A model generated the notes under the pieces. That model was not told where the DNA came from, made no database searches, and was given only the letters and a program-made list of their open reading frames with translations. A DNA stretch of 64,000 bases from Acholoe squamosa. Its lineage: Eukaryota; Annelida; Polychaeta; Phyllodocida; Polynoidae. The stretch covers positions 72,488,002-72,552,001 of the forward strand of contig OX439039.1 of assembly GCA_949317995.1 (NCBI GenBank), written 5' to 3'. A program made the position numbers and the translations under genes. Shown here one piece after another: positions 39,601-46,170 of this stretch (position 1 is the stretch's first letter; each line of letters begins with the position of its first letter).

Positions 39601-41306
39601 CGCTTTGTTCCGTTACAGAAAATTAGTTTGAATTGATAGTTCAATTTGGTTCCACCAGACGGCAGTACTATGAGTGAAACGGCCGTATATAGGGGACTAT
39701 ATGACTCAGTTGTCGGTACAAGGGCACAACGGATTTGGGAAGCTGGGTGATGTTCAACAACATTCATTCACATTCACTACACAACATTCATAACGATCTT
39801 TTCGAGCAATGTAAGCTTACTCACGGTGGCTACAAGCCCCTAAGAAGGCAAAATGTAAACAAACAACAGTGAACAGTCATTCAGTGGTGAAAGAGAAGTC
39901 GCCATACCTTTGTTGGGCCGCTATACAAGGCCTATGTTGGTCAGAATGCAAAGTTAAAAAGGGAAAAAATATTGAGCCAAAAAAAAGAGAAAAAAGATCA
40001 AAGTGGTGTTAGCTAGTGTGAGAAAGTATTGTTGAATTATGAGCTATTTACAAATTTTCTGTGAGTGTGTGGTAAGTATCATAAAAAGGAATTTTGTGGA
40101 ACCATTCTCCTGAAAATCGAGCTTCTCTGAAGCATGATTTGTGTTTGTGAGATAACTATGTAGCTAACCAAACCAAAATAGGATTATAATTTTACCATTT
40201 CTTCAAACTGGAATTGGATAGAAATGTATAAAAAAAAATCAAATACATGCACTATTATGTTTTCATGTTTTCGAACAAACTGTGAGAGGGCACATTCATT
40301 CATTGTTTTTTTTTCATATTGCAATAATTTTCTCCCTCCCCCCTTGGATAAAGCACTTCATGTTTTCAATATCTGAATGTGATTAGCATTTTCATAACTT
40401 CTTAGAAATTTCAAACATTCTGTAAAATGTATGTAGATTATCGATTTACTTTGTCTAATGAAATCAAATTGAAATAAACAAGAAAATAACAATAAATAAG
40501 AACTGAATGATCATCTCCCAAATGTAGATTAAAAGGTCTACATGTACATCAAGATATTACAAGTTTCCATGGGAACAGTGGGGCTTGGGGTCACGGTATT
40601 TTACTTCATTTGAATACAAATGGAACTCAAAACGTGGGACACATTTCCATAAAAAGTACAATAATAGGTCCCTGCATGCAAATATTGCATCGATAGCACC
40701 TATATAAACCTTTAAGGACAGCATGATGCCTCAAGGCTTTAAGTTCAGTCTCGTCATGATACGTCAATGCAGTAATGGCACGCTAGTCATGCATTAGAGC
40801 ATCATCCCCTGAGGGGTCAACATGATGCTTAAACTCAGCACTAGCGAGTTACTGCACACAATAAACATGACTAAATATAAAGACAAAGAGCAATAAAACA
40901 TGGAGTTATCCTTAAAGGGTAATTGTTTCAGACGGCATGGGAAGCATGCAAACATAAAACAAACTCAACATATTTGAAACATCTTGGACAATCAGCTCTT
41001 CTCTGATTATTAACCGTGATTTTGGAGGGAAATGGTCACAAAGTAGGGGAAGGCAAATTCTTGCTGGAATGTCCCATCATATTTCTCTAGGAGAAAACCC
41101 GAAAATAAAGGATGAAACCATAAAATGGAGGTTGATATAGGCCTTAGACTTAAGAATTGTAGAATTGTATAGGAGCAAGAAGACTTACCTGTTCTTTATC
41201 GTCCTGAGTCTTGGGGATGAGTGTGCACTGAACTATAAGATAACCCATGTAGTCCACCTTGCCTTTCCCTACTTTCTCTGTGAGATTGAGTTTCAGCTCT
41301 ACAGGC
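1813..41306 (-). CDS. MCTP: MCTP homologue, partial, 13 exons visible
   Basis: This is the joined gene span, read from high to low coordinates. Exons: 41189-41306, 16835-17011, 11444-11574, 7711-7897, 7005-7064, 5937-5991, 4599-4740, 4197-4299, 3799-3900, 3462-3536, 3015-3134, 2441-2566 and 1813-1857. Every junction has GT/AG sites and compatible phase. The order of parts (end of C2A, C2B, C2C, linker, membrane segment, acidic DDDDEED stretch) matches the MCTP family. Known members are ER-anchored calcium-binding proteins, and the fly protein acts in presynaptic homeostasis. The calcium-binding Asp residues of C2B and C2C look intact, so I infer a functional gene. The N-terminal half of C2A and the C-terminal region with the second membrane segment are not in the window. 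The intron between the first two listed exons is about 24 kb and full of mobile elements. Confidence 0.9.
2441..2566 (-). CDS. MCTP: MCTP exon: first transmembrane segment
   Basis: The 126-bp exon has acceptor TTGTTTAG and donor GAT|GTAAGTA. It encodes [20 protein letters not shown], then [13 protein letters not shown] and an acidic end KDKEDD. [15 protein letters not shown] is the signature first membrane segment of MCTPs, which anchors the protein in the ER. Confidence 0.94.
3015..3134 (-). CDS. MCTP: MCTP exon: juxtamembrane linker, part 2
   Basis: The 120-bp exon has acceptor GATTTCAG and donor GCT|GTAAGTG. It encodes [20 protein letters not shown], then [20 protein letters not shown]. 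The block SCFDWESxxRSxxAF precedes the first membrane segment in the family. Confidence 0.93.
3462..3536 (-). CDS. MCTP: MCTP exon: juxtamembrane linker, part 1
   Basis: The 75-bp exon has acceptor TTATTTAAG and donor TCG|GTAAGTA. It encodes [20 protein letters not shown] and KFKIS. The VKAxIRTFxPREEK block follows C2C in animal MCTPs. Confidence 0.92.
3611..3697. repeat. (AT)n microsatellite
   Basis: About 87 bases of uninterrupted AT dinucleotide in the 262-bp intron between the exons at 3799 and 3536. It leaves roughly 70 bp of unique intron on one side and 100 bp on the other. Confidence 0.98.
3799..3900 (-). CDS. MCTP: MCTP exon: end of C2C
   Basis: The 102-bp exon runs from phase 0 to phase 0, with acceptor TTGCTTCAG and donor CAC|GTACGTAA. 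It encodes [20 protein letters not shown] and then [14 protein letters not shown]. The WYxLKDKKLTxRAKGxIxLELxxIYN pattern is typical of the last strands of C2C. Confidence 0.95.
4197..4299 (-). CDS. MCTP: MCTP exon: C2C third calcium loop
   Basis: The 103-bp exon has acceptor CTTTCAG and donor CGG|GTAAGAT. It encodes [20 protein letters not shown] and then [28 protein letters not shown] holds the acidic residues of the third loop. It ends in phase 0. Confidence 0.95.
4599..4740 (-). CDS. MCTP: MCTP exon: C2C first calcium loop
   Basis: The 142-bp exon has acceptor ATCTTTACAG and donor CCTT|GTAAGTTG. It encodes [20 protein letters not shown], then [17 protein letters not shown] and [20 protein letters not shown] is the calcium loop with both Asp residues. 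The tract LxTxTxYKTLxPEWxKVFTF is the best-kept sequence of the family. Confidence 0.95.
4920..5906 (+). mobile_element. LINE 3' end, decayed
   Basis: Plus-strand remnants of the end of a non-LTR reverse transcriptase. The first block (around 5040-5290) reads like an RT thumb region: [14 protein letters not shown], then [18 protein letters not shown] second block in another frame (around 5480-5607) has [11 protein letters not shown] followed by [10 protein letters not shown], the usual 'G..LWN.LP..IR....SFK..LK' end of CR1/jockey-like elements. Frameshifts and stops separate the blocks. The 3' end runs into CAATAAACAAATTCAATTC, a short tail repeat of the kind that ends such elements. It sits antisense to MCTP and stops about 30 bp from the exon at 5937. 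Confidence 0.7.
5937..5991 (-). CDS. MCTP: MCTP exon: first strand of C2C
   Basis: The 55-bp exon has acceptor ACCCTGCAG and donor AAAG|GTAAGAAG. It encodes [18 protein letters not shown], equivalent to the NSLKDVKDVGxLQVK block that opens C2C in the family. It leaves with one base of a Val codon. Confidence 0.9.
5992..7004. other. intron with two dispersed repeat fragments
   Basis: No gene seen. Around 6166-6290 is a diverged copy of the GATGCCACT MITE also found at 28076 and 37986. Around 6615-6830 is a copy of a dispersed repeat with GGCCTAGTGGAGCCGCCA and TGATGGGTACC blocks. Related copies lie near 26235-26400 and 42540-42650. Confidence 0.45.
7005..7064 (-). CDS. MCTP: MCTP exon: 20-residue piece of the C2B-C2C linker
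   Basis: The 60-bp exon runs in phase 0 to phase 0, with acceptor CCTTCACAG and donor CCCAG|GTTAGA. It encodes [20 protein letters not shown]. Vertebrate paralogues have a shorter and different sequence here (a KRYS-like start, then the LKDVG block). Being symmetrical and a multiple of three, it could be skipped without a frameshift. Confidence 0.75.
7711..7897 (-). CDS. MCTP: MCTP exon: end of C2B
   Basis: The 187-bp exon has acceptor TGTTGCAG and donor CAT|GTGAGTA. After completing Arg it encodes [20 protein letters not shown], then [15 protein letters not shown] and a tail ending [10 protein letters not shown]. The block LxREQTHxLxxQLEDGxG is strongly characteristic of the C2B end in MCTP proteins. 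It is noticeably more GC-rich than the introns. Confidence 0.92.
8033..8216. mobile_element. MITE with GGCCACACC inverted ends
   Basis: The ends are AAGGCCACACCAAAAAAAT on the left and TTTTTTTTGGTGTGGCCTAA on the right, so the termini are inverted repeats of about 20 bp. The interior is about 140 bp, AT-rich and non-coding. Size and structure fit a non-autonomous DNA transposon; the superfamily is unknown. Confidence 0.65.
8217..10343. other. intron, no convincing gene
   Basis: Several short open frames exist (for example around 8765-9031 in two frames), but none carries a recognisable motif or splice context. Around 9598-9700 is a partial copy of the CCCTTTAAGG/CATCATG dispersed family. Confidence 0.4.
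10344..10647. mobile_element. CACTGAAAAC hairpin MITE, copy 1
   Basis: A 304-bp near-palindrome. It starts CACTGAAAACATGGAAAATC and ends GATCTTCCATGTTTTCAGTG, and the arms pair almost to the centre. The body is built of short TTTAGGT..TCATC..TGACGAC blocks in both orientations. AT is found on both sides. Confidence 0.85.
10974..11234. mobile_element. CACTGAAAAC hairpin MITE, copy 2
   Basis: A 261-bp sibling of copy 1. Ends are CACTGAAAACATGGAAGATC and GATCTTCCATGTTTTCAGTG. It is flanked by TA on both sides, within a locally repeated GTCAACTATAGTCGACACC sequence that shows the TA was duplicated. A TA target fits Tc1/mariner-type insertion. Confidence 0.88.
11444..11574 (-). CDS. MCTP: MCTP exon: C2B core
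   Basis: The 131-bp exon has acceptor TTTATGCAG and donor GGCAG|GTAGGG. It encodes [19 protein letters not shown] and then [17 protein letters not shown]. The sequence [11 protein letters not shown] is the third calcium loop, with the D-x-D pair. It ends with two bases of an Arg codon that the next exon completes. Confidence 0.92.
12214..12517. mobile_element. CCCTTTAAGG-type MITE with CATCATG core
   Basis: Ends are TAATACCCTTCAAGGG and CTTAAAGGGTTA (imperfect inverted ends). The interior has repeated ATGCATGAATGCAGCC, TTCATGCATCATACTGAC and GGTGCATCATGCCGACC blocks, partly inverted. It belongs to the most abundant dispersed family in the window. Confidence 0.6.
13308..13737. mobile_element. 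CCCTTTAAGG-type MITE
   Basis: Ends are TAACCCTTTAAGGACAGC and GCTGTCCTTATAGGGTTA, inverted repeats of 18 bp with one mismatch. This is the clearest full-length copy of the family. Near the left end it has CAGCATGATG, with CTGGTGAGC and GCATTATGCTGACC blocks shared with the other copies. Confidence 0.7.
13981..14243. mobile_element. CCCTTTAAGG-type MITE
   Basis: Begins TACCCTTTAAAGG and ends CCCTTAAAGGGTTA. It contains ATGATGCATGATTGCAGCC, TTCATGTATTATGCTGACTC and a TGCTCGAGAGTAGACTCACC block, in the same order as the copy at 12214. Confidence 0.65.
15074..15327. mobile_element. CCCTTTAAGG-type MITE, diverged
   Basis: Starts near TATCCCTCTAAGGGGC and ends near GACCCTTAAAGTGTTG. The core carries GGTGAGTCTACCCACCAGTA and GCATGATGCATCAATGC. 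Confidence 0.5.
15400..16600. repeat. CAGTAG/AGCAGT-rich degenerate repeat
   Basis: Dense imperfect copies of CAGTAG, AGCAGTA and 'GGTCAGTAGACTACTG'. No fixed period could be counted by eye. No coding signal. Confidence 0.4.
16835..17011 (-). CDS. MCTP: MCTP exon: start of C2B
   Basis: The 177-bp exon encodes 59 residues, with acceptor CACCTGCAG and donor AAG|GTGAGTG. It runs from [11 protein letters not shown] through [15 protein letters not shown] to KYKSK. The segment [17 protein letters not shown] is the first calcium-binding loop of a C2 domain, with both expected Asp positions kept. The basic helix before it ([14 protein letters not shown]) is the C2A-C2B linker. Confidence 0.93.
17599..18053. 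mobile_element. DNA transposon remnant with about 95-bp inverted ends
   Basis: The left arm (17599-17695) begins TGAACACATTGTCACCCGCC and the right arm (17955-18053) ends GGCACGTGATCTGTGTTCA. The arms are inverted copies over about 95 bp, including CTTCTAGCATGAGGC and CTGATCCCGACGC. The 260-bp interior has no open frame and carries a small GACGGCCGTCAGTCACTGACGG palindrome. Confidence 0.75.
18305..18331 (-). CDS. possible nine-codon first exon (weak)
   Basis: Minus strand: ATG at 18331 is followed by codons for ATTVEMKD and a strong donor GAC|GTAAGTATGG in phase 0. It is compatible with the MCTP exon at 17011. A TATAAGG sequence lies about 55 bases upstream. It is too short to be convincing by sequence alone. 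Confidence 0.2.
19230..21190. repeat. 33-bp minisatellite, interrupted
   Basis: Degenerate units of about 33 bp with the consensus parts ATCATGCAATGCTCCAGC and CCAATACTAGGC. They run from about 20100 to 21190, and a few diverged units lie before 19344. As 33 is a multiple of three, several long open frames appear across it; they are repeat artefacts. Confidence 0.75.
19344..20102. mobile_element. possible CACTGAAAAG element inserted in the minisatellite
   Basis: The left end CACTGAAAAGATAAGG and right end CCATCTTTTCGGTG are inverted repeats. The interior has short palindromes such as GGTGATCAACATGATCACC and GATGACCCAAGG/CCTTGGGTCATC. The termini resemble those of the CACTGAAAAC MITEs, so it may be a longer relative. 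Confidence 0.4.
21200..22458. other. intron, nothing recognised
   Basis: AT-rich sequence with no open frame of note and no repeat I could define. Confidence 0.4.
22459..22593. mobile_element. foldback MITE, 135 bp
   Basis: The left arm starts TAGGTCGAATCCCACA and the right arm ends TGTGGGATTCGACCTA. The arms (about 52 bp each) pair nearly perfectly through GGCGAAAAATGGC and ATATCTCTGCGATTTTGT, leaving a loop of roughly 25-30 bp. Confidence 0.85.
23070..23207 (-). CDS. possible alternative first coding exon of MCTP
   Basis: Read on the minus strand, an ATG at 23207 opens 46 codons. They end exactly at a consensus donor GTG|GTAAGTAC in phase 0. The peptide starts [20 protein letters not shown] and ends SVLRRAV. 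It is polar and rich in Ser, Glu and Pro, with basic RR patches that look like kinase sites. The next exon on this strand (17011) also starts in phase 0, so splicing would give a protein that starts just before C2B and lacks C2A. The open frame, ATG and strong donor are seen directly. That it belongs to MCTP is inference from strand, phase and position. It could instead be the first exon of another nested gene. Confidence 0.5.
23208..27330. other. intron, dispersed repeat fragments
   Basis: No gene recognised. Near 24890-25030 there are short imperfect GACATGG(T/G)GACATGG and TTAAAATTGAC repeats. Near 26235-26400 is a copy of the repeat also seen near 6615-6830. Short open frames here have no family resemblance I can name. 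Confidence 0.35.
27330..27830. other. GC- and CpG-rich island
   Basis: The stretch is clearly richer in G+C and CpG than its surroundings. It includes TGCGGCCGCCACCATG, CCGGAAGAAG and CCGAGCAGCTCG, and runs of G (27370-27378) and C (27780-27794). An open frame on the plus strand (27468-27806) has no recognisable domain. It could be a promoter region or a GC-rich repeat. Confidence 0.35.
28076..28208. mobile_element. GATGCCACT MITE, copy 1
   Basis: Ends are CAGGGATGCCACT and AGTGGCATCTCTG (inverted, one mismatch). The 133-bp body has AAAAATTCGGAAAT and ATTCGGAATTCCTAAAAAG blocks in opposite senses. A near-identical copy lies at 37986. Confidence 0.75.
28738..29040. repeat. GGCCGATCC element with a strong GC hairpin
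   Basis: The motif GGCCGATCC(A/G)C recurs at the left, and a near-perfect 53-base palindrome lies at 28953-29005 (GGTGGCCGATCC ... GGATCGGCCACC). It is enclosed by TATAGAACTAAAC and GTTTAGTTCTATCTATA inverted repeats at 28925-29037. Probably a foldback element. Confidence 0.6.
29041..31101. other. intron, one MITE-like fragment
   Basis: No gene recognised. Around 30315-30490 is a copy of the CCCTTTAAG/CATGATGC family. Short open frames at 29602-29963 overlap in two frames and look accidental. Confidence 0.4.
31132..31203 (-). tRNA. tRNA-like sequence in the 3' LTR
   Basis: 72 nt fold as a cloverleaf. The acceptor arm GTCCCGA pairs with TTGGGAT (two wobbles), and the D arm is GCTC/GAGC. The A box is TAGCTCAGCGG and the B box GGTTCGAGTCC. 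The anticodon loop TTGGTAC gives GGT, with one mismatch in the stem and one in the T stem. TTTT lies four bases downstream. It is part of a repeat, not a stand-alone host gene. Confidence 0.55.
31483..31496 (-). other. putative primer-binding site of the TRIM-like element
   Basis: On the sense (minus) strand TAGAATCCCAACCG starts one base after the 5' LTR. The expected complement of the embedded tRNA-like 3' end plus CCA would be TGGAATCCCAACCG. It therefore matches at 13 of 14 positions. Confidence 0.55.
31524..31595 (-). tRNA. tRNA-like sequence in the 5' LTR
   Basis: 72 nt cloverleaf, better paired than its partner at 31132. The T arm CCGGG/CCCGG is perfect, the D arm is GCTC/GAGC, and the acceptor has two wobbles. 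The loop CTGGTAC places anticodon GGT (Thr ACC), with a C-C mismatch closing the anticodon stem. The B box GGTTTGAGTCC differs from consensus at one position. TTTTT follows four bases after the end, as a possible Pol III terminator. Confidence 0.6.
32331..32530. mobile_element. CACTGTAAAA MITE, copy 1
   Basis: Starts CACAGTAAAAAATGTC and ends TTATTTTTTACAATG, with TA on both sides. Interior blocks ACTGGTTCACTGCAAAACAA and CTGGTAGAT are shared with the copies at 33422 and 60878. Confidence 0.7.
33422..33635. mobile_element. CACTGTAAAA MITE, copy 2, truncated
   Basis: Begins CATTGTAAAAAATATGG. The interior has CTACACTGCTTCACTGCATT, GGTGGTTCAC and CCTGGTAGATTCAACAGT, but the right TIR is missing. 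Confidence 0.6.
33640..34988. other. intron with a dispersed CATCATG repeat
   Basis: No gene recognised. Around 34290-34500 is a copy of the CATCATG family (GCATCATGGCCATCC, GATGCATGAGTGCAGCC, and ending CTTATAGGGTTA). Confidence 0.4.
35017..37263 (+). pseudogene. Penelope-like RT with GIY-YIG endonuclease, three in-frame stops
   Basis: A single frame of 749 codons from ATG to the final TAG is broken by TGA at 35446, TGA at 36403 and TAA at 36901. RT landmarks in order are [11 protein letters not shown] (about 35389), [56 protein letters not shown] (catalytic DD kept) and VEFLDTTI. The residue before VTSLYTNIP, normally the first catalytic Asp, is Ile here. A Cys-rich linker [10 protein letters not shown] leads to the GIY-YIG part, [16 protein letters not shown], in which the Gly of the usual YVGE is Val. 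A C-terminal RFSDHYG and SRHMNS follow. These losses mean the enzyme is dead. Intact relatives prime reverse transcription with their own endonuclease cuts. Confidence 0.92.
37705..37748 (+). ncRNA. possible decayed hammerhead ribozyme in the pseudo-LTR
   Basis: CTGAGGA (37712-37718) fits the CUGANGA core and GAAA (37730-37733) fits the second core box. Stem I can form from ATG-C-AGT (37705-37711) with ACTCAT (37743-37748), and a two-base stem III from AC (37733-37734) with GT. Helix II between the boxes (TCCCCATAGCT) does not pair, so this copy would be inactive. Hammerheads with very short stem III are known from Penelope-like elements, which is why I looked here. Confidence 0.35.
37846..37894 (+). 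promoter_or_regulatory. candidate Pol II promoter in the 3' pseudo-LTR
   Basis: TGATTGGTCAA, an inverted CCAAT box, lies about 25 bases before CTATATAAGGGC, a good TATA box (TATATAAG at 37880). Just upstream is the perfect palindrome GAGCCACTCAGAGTGGCTC (37828-37846). The order CCAAT, TATA, then about 75 bases to the end of the pseudo-LTR fits an internal promoter that would drive a downstream copy. Confidence 0.45.
37986..38122. mobile_element. GATGCCACT MITE, copy 2
   Basis: Ends are CAGGGATGCCACT and AGTGGCACCTCTG. The body is nearly the same as the copy at 28076 (AATTTCCAATAGGAAATACC, TAGGAATGAAAG). It starts 11 bases after the end of the Penelope-like element. Confidence 0.72.
38123..40704. 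other. intron, nothing recognised
   Basis: AT-rich. The short open frame at 38516-38716 and others have no recognisable motif. No clear repeat unit seen. Confidence 0.4.
40705..40921. mobile_element. CCCTTTAAGG-type MITE
   Basis: Starts TAAACCTTTAAGGACAGC, shared with the left end of the copy at 13308, and ends CCTTAAAGGGTAA. The interior has CATGATGC and GCATTAGAGCATCATCCCC. Confidence 0.6.
41189..41306 (-). CDS. MCTP: MCTP exon: C-terminal part of C2A
   Basis: The 118-bp exon has an acceptor TTTTACAG and a donor CAG|GTAAGTC. It enters with one base of a split codon and leaves in phase 0. The peptide begins [20 protein letters not shown] and ends KTQDDKEQ. This matches the last strands of the first C2 domain, which in family members read '...LKLxLxDxxxxDxxLGxIxLxxxLxPK'. 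It joins in phase to the exon at 17011, which begins YFKKATK. The preceding exon with most of C2A was not found up to 64000. Confidence 0.8.
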
Positions 41307-41498
41307 CTGTAAAATGTAGAAACAAGATAATTGTTGAGGATAATTGATCATTTCGATCAAAATATGTAGTTTTGAGGTTTTATTACATTCATTTATGTAC
41401 TAAAATCTTTTGGACAATATTCAGTGAAAGAAATAAACAAAGACTCTACTCTTTAAGCCAGGACTGCATACCAATCAACATAACCAGGGTTATGATCA

Positions 41499-41825
41499 CC
41501 TTTTAAAGGGCAATAGCCTTGAGGCTTCATGTGTATCTGCCAGTTGGTACACCAATGTTGTGAATTCCATTTCAACTATTCTGGTGTATCAATGCAGGGA
41601 TGCATTCTTATTACAGGATACTGGCGAGTTACTCACCAATACTGCGCTAATGCATTAAGAGGCCATGAGTTAAGTAAAGACCTATGTTGCCGCTAGTGTG
41701 ATCCATGCCCATAGACACCAAGCTAATCTATATATGAAGGTTAAGTCTAGGCCACAGGCCTACTTGTTATTGGCTTCTAAGTTCAATGGAAAAAATGTAT
41801 GTTCTATGCAGCCCCTAAAGGGTTA
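41499..41825. mobile_element. CCCTTTAAGG-type MITE, diverged
   Basis: Left part CCTTTTAAAGGGCAATAGCC, right end GCAGCCCCTAAAGGGTTA. The interior has CTGGCGAGTTACTCACC. A partial copy of its right end (GTTAAGTCTAGGCCACAGGCC to CAGGGTTA) also lies at about 43545-43634. Confidence 0.5.
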
Positions 41826-42820
41826 ATGGTTTGTGTGCACCAACAATGAGGCGTCAGTAATCCATCCTCCCACCTTCAAGCCCCAATAAACAGCTGACTA
41901 TGCTTTATCTCTTAGGTGCAAAAGCCAGTTGTCCATGCCATTCTGTCATACCTGGTTCAGCATATTATTTACTAAATGCATTTAAGGTCAAACAGTGATT
42001 ATTCAACCATGGCCTAGCTGCGGTGGCAATTGTTCAGAGATACAGTATAGACCAGATTTCCCTCTATGTTCCTATGTCTGTCAGAAACCCTCTTTTTAAT
42101 CTAATGTGGTCCTGTGCGGCAGTTTCCATATATATGAATGTGTTATTGACTAAAGTCAATAACACAACTATGACCTTTTCACTTCTCCAACTTCATGGCA
42201 AAGACAAAGAAGATGAAGCATACTGCTGACAAATAGCCCTTTTACATGGCTGCTCCGTCCCCCTTACCCAAAAGGTCAAAATGTACCTGACAACAAAGTG
42301 GGTGCACTCTTTGTCTCAAGAGCAACAGGAGAAGGGATCATGAATCGCCCATTAGAGGGAAGGGATGGACTGCAGAGGACAGGGTGACCTCTATGGCAGA
42401 GGTTGAGCTGCTCCTGAGCGGCTCATATTGGGAAGCAAGACTCCTAAAATAGTTGCTCATGGTCAATAGGACTGGAGAAAGTAATGCCATGGCCGTAGGC
42501 TGCTTACAGAGTCGTTTGGGTCTAATCTTCCTATAGGGCTTAGTACTGAGGCCTAGTGCGTCCGCCACTGCTTTATCTGGGAGCTGGTGAGATAAGGACT
42601 GATAACAACCAGCATGGTGGGTACCAGCTGTTACATAATGTACCCAAAAAATTCTGCAGTGAATGGAGGGAGGCACCTCATTGGTTGATATTGTATCCTG
42701 GGTCAGCCCTATACAGCCACAGCCATAGAGTGGGAAGGGAGATAAAGCCTATTACTAACAACAGGAGACGATCTGATGGCAGTAGGGATATAATTCTCTT
42801 ATCAAATACCCTTGGAAACT

Positions 42821-42898
<78 letters not shown>

Positions 42899-42956
42899 GA
42901 CAGACAGAGACAGAGGCAGAGACAGAGAGAGACAAAGAAAGAGACAGAGAGAGAGA
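42821..42956. repeat. (GA)n/(GACA)n microsatellite
   Basis: About 57 bases of GA followed by GACA-rich repeats. The long Ser/Leu open frames on the other strand are artefacts of this repeat. Confidence 0.97.
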
Positions 42957-44897
42957 CCACTGACACATATGAGAGGAAGGGGGCTATGTAGAATGCTAGT
43001 GCCACATATCCGGGACACTTTCTGGCCCACTTTCTCCCCCAGAAATGTAGAATCGTCTCCTAGGCACTTGTGGGGGCGAACATCAGAGGGAGAATGGCTA
43101 TGACTGTGACAGATAAAAGGACGTTCAGATATTGGATGGGGCTCATGCTTATTGCAAATATTTCACAGCAAAAGATTCAGAGGACCGCATTTAATCCCCA
43201 CGGCAGGATTCTGAGATCAAAACATGGTCACGGAACTGATACCTCATATAGCTACCTGAGGACAAATTTCTCATACAGCTACCTGAGGAGACATGGCAAG
43301 TCCTAGAAAAAAATGAATTAAATGAATTTCTCATAGGTCCAAGGGGATGAGGCACTCGTTAATCTACAGGGGCGTAGGAAAAGGGGGGGGGCAGGTGGGC
43401 CTGTGCCCTCCCGCCCCCCCCCCCCATGCCCCACCTCATGAAGGAGGTGGGGCCTGAGTATGTCTGGGCCCCCCAAAAAAATTGCCAAGAACTCATAAAC
43501 AAAATGGAAAAGAACCTTAAACTCTGCATCTCAAATCAGATGAAGGTTAAGTCTAGGCCACAGGCCTACATGTTATTGGCTTCTAAGTTCAATGAAAAAA
43601 AATGTTTAAGTTCTATGCAGCCCCTACAGGGTTAATTCAGCACTTTGAAAGCATTGATCTTGTATGTCAGAGATGGACCGCACCTTATCGTCTAGTGGTA
43701 TATACCCACCAAGATAGCCTTATACCCAGGGCATGTTCCGACCTCCTGCCAATACCATATCTCATTATCATCACATCCCATCTATGTTCTGCCGTTCATA
43801 TCATATATGGGTTATTGATGTTACCCTTAAGACCACCCGAAAAACAAAAGTTTCTCATGACCGCTCACTCAAAATATGTTTGGGGTATTTCCATATAATC
43901 ATTTCTTAACGGTTTATCGTCAGGATTTTATGAGAAAAAAAAATCCCCGTTTCAGTAGTGATCGGTTGTGTAATATTATTATAGTACAAATGTGTGCACG
44001 ATTGACACCATAATGTTTTAGTGTAGTAAAAAGTTAAATACAAGAGGTTGATTATTTCCATTCTATATTTCTTCTAATAAAAAGTCTAGGAAATAATACG
44101 ACCTAAAACATACTTCATTCTTGCCCTCCGATTACCAACTCTGTCATATTGAAATTCCGACACCTTTGCAGTCACATTTCCTCATCAAGGCTCTTTCAAA
44201 TCCAAAATGAGAAAAGATAAACAAGACAGAAAATCGAAATTCATCCTTGGCTTTAAAAACAAAGACAAAGTCTGAGAATTCCACTATGATTACCACCGGC
44301 TGACAAATGGGGAGATTCATTTTCGAGAAGACGAAAAAAGAAAGACAGGGATTTTTTTATTTTTTTTTAATTTATTTCAGTCACTAATGAATCGATTAGT
44401 GCTGGTGACGCTCTTGCCGCCTGTCATTAGGCTGGCCTTTACCCAGTTTTAGCACCCTGATCAGACACAAAGGCTGTTAAGATTCTAAGTGCCGGAGACC
44501 TGCCCGAGGAAGAGAGTGAAACTCTCATTTCTTTCTAATTTTTCAATTTCTTTTTTTTTTTTCAATTCAAAAGAAGGTAATTTCTCATATTGTGCCTGTT
44601 CTTCTACTATATTATTCATATTTATTTTTGCGTGAACACGTCGGGCCTAGCACACCCATCCTAATCAGGGGAAAAAAGCAAAGTACAGGGAAGGGAGAAT
44701 TTGGTTGATGATCAACTGGCAGCTGTGCCTGACATCAACAGGTAATTGAGTGGTATGGCCGTTCACAGTAGCCAGACATACAGTGTTACCGAGAGGGAAG
44801 CATTGGGTGTGTAAGTGATTTTGATATCACATAGTGCATTTAATTTTAGCAGAGAAACTGATGCTTGTCCACTGAGGCAGTGATGGTGTTAGGGCTG

Positions 44898-45312
44898 CAT
44901 TCATGCATCATGCCATCCCCACATATATACTACCAAAGGACTGAGGCTAGACGAGTCACCAGCACTGCACCCAGGCACTGCATTCATGCATCATGCCATC
45001 CCTACATATATACTACCAAAGGACTGAGGCTAGACGAGTCACCAGCACTGCACTCAGGCACTGCATTCATGCATCATGCCACCCCCACATATATACTTCC
45101 AAAGGACTGAGGCTAGACGAGTCACCAGCACTGCACCCAGGCACTGCATTCATGCATCATGCCACCCCCACATATATACTCCCAAAGGACTGAGGCTAGA
45201 CGAGTCACCAGCACTGTACCCAGACACTGCATTCATGCATCATGCCACCCCCACATATATACTCCCAAAGGACTGAGGCTAGACGAGTCACCAGCACTGC
45301 ACTCAGGCATCA
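44898..45312. repeat. 83-bp tandem array, five units (copy 1)
   Basis: The unit runs CTGCATTCATGCATCATGCC, then CACATATATACT, AAAGGACTGAGGCTAGACG and AGTCACCAGCACTGCAC. The units differ at a few sites (ATCCCC, ATCCCTACAT, ACTTCC, ACTCCC). Confidence 0.9.
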
Positions 45313-45949
45313 CGGCCATAAACTTAGGGAGAATCGGTCTCTCAAAGGATTATCCCCAGGGAATAGCTTTGACACTTTCCAAGGAACTACAAAAGAGGCA
45401 GTGAGACAGGTTTAACACAATTACTCCTCTCTCTCTCCACCAAAACGTCCCACCTGACCTGATTGTTTCCTTCTCAAAACGTCCAGTAAGAAAATCTTAA
45501 TTCGCCAGTTCAAGATTCAGCCGCGCCGACAAATCTCCAACCTCAAAATCAGCTTCAACAGCTGTAACCACCTTCTGTGTGGACTTTCACAGACCAAAAC
45601 TTTCCCGGTGGCAACAAAAAGGATAAAATACAAATAGAGAAATTAATGGAGAGGAAGGTGCTGGGCTTTCCGCTCGGTGGTGGCGCTCATCCATTATCCT
45701 GTGCGCGCCATTTATTTCTGCTGCACCTGCAGACCGTTTGTGCATGGTTTGAGCCCTTTAAATGCCATGTGCCCATTTGTCGTCATGATGCACGAATGGA
45801 GACAGAGTTGCATTCATACATCATAAGGCTACTGTGGTTAGGACACTGCTGGAGGGTTGATATTGTCAAGGAATTATAGGAGAGACCCTGATATTGTGTA
45901 TGAATTCGCCTGGGACGCATTCATGCATCATGATGACAAATTAAAAAAA

Positions 45950-46170
45950 TATATATATATATAAATTTATGTATCATGCGTATAAGGCACACCCTGGTTT
46001 GGAAGGAAAGCTATAGGGCGCACCTTGGACCTGATTTTGATCATTTCAGTATTGTCCTAAATAGGCCTAATTTCCTCGCCTATAAGGCGCAACAACAATT
46101 TTTGCTGATGCTTTAGGGTCCAGTAGGACCCATGTACATATGACGCTCCTTATACGCGGGGTATTGCAGT
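45950..46170. repeat. TATAAGGCGCACC repeat block
   Basis: Contains GCGTATAAGGCACACC, GCCTATAAGGCGCAAC and the inverted CTCCTTATACGCGGGG, separated by GATTTTGATCATTTCAG. It looks like a MITE with inverted ATAAGGCGC ends. A second copy lies at about 48668-48890. Confidence 0.5.

Noticed and set aside
42678-43030. Ser/Leu-rich minus-strand frames
   Set aside because: They are translations of the (GA)n tract.
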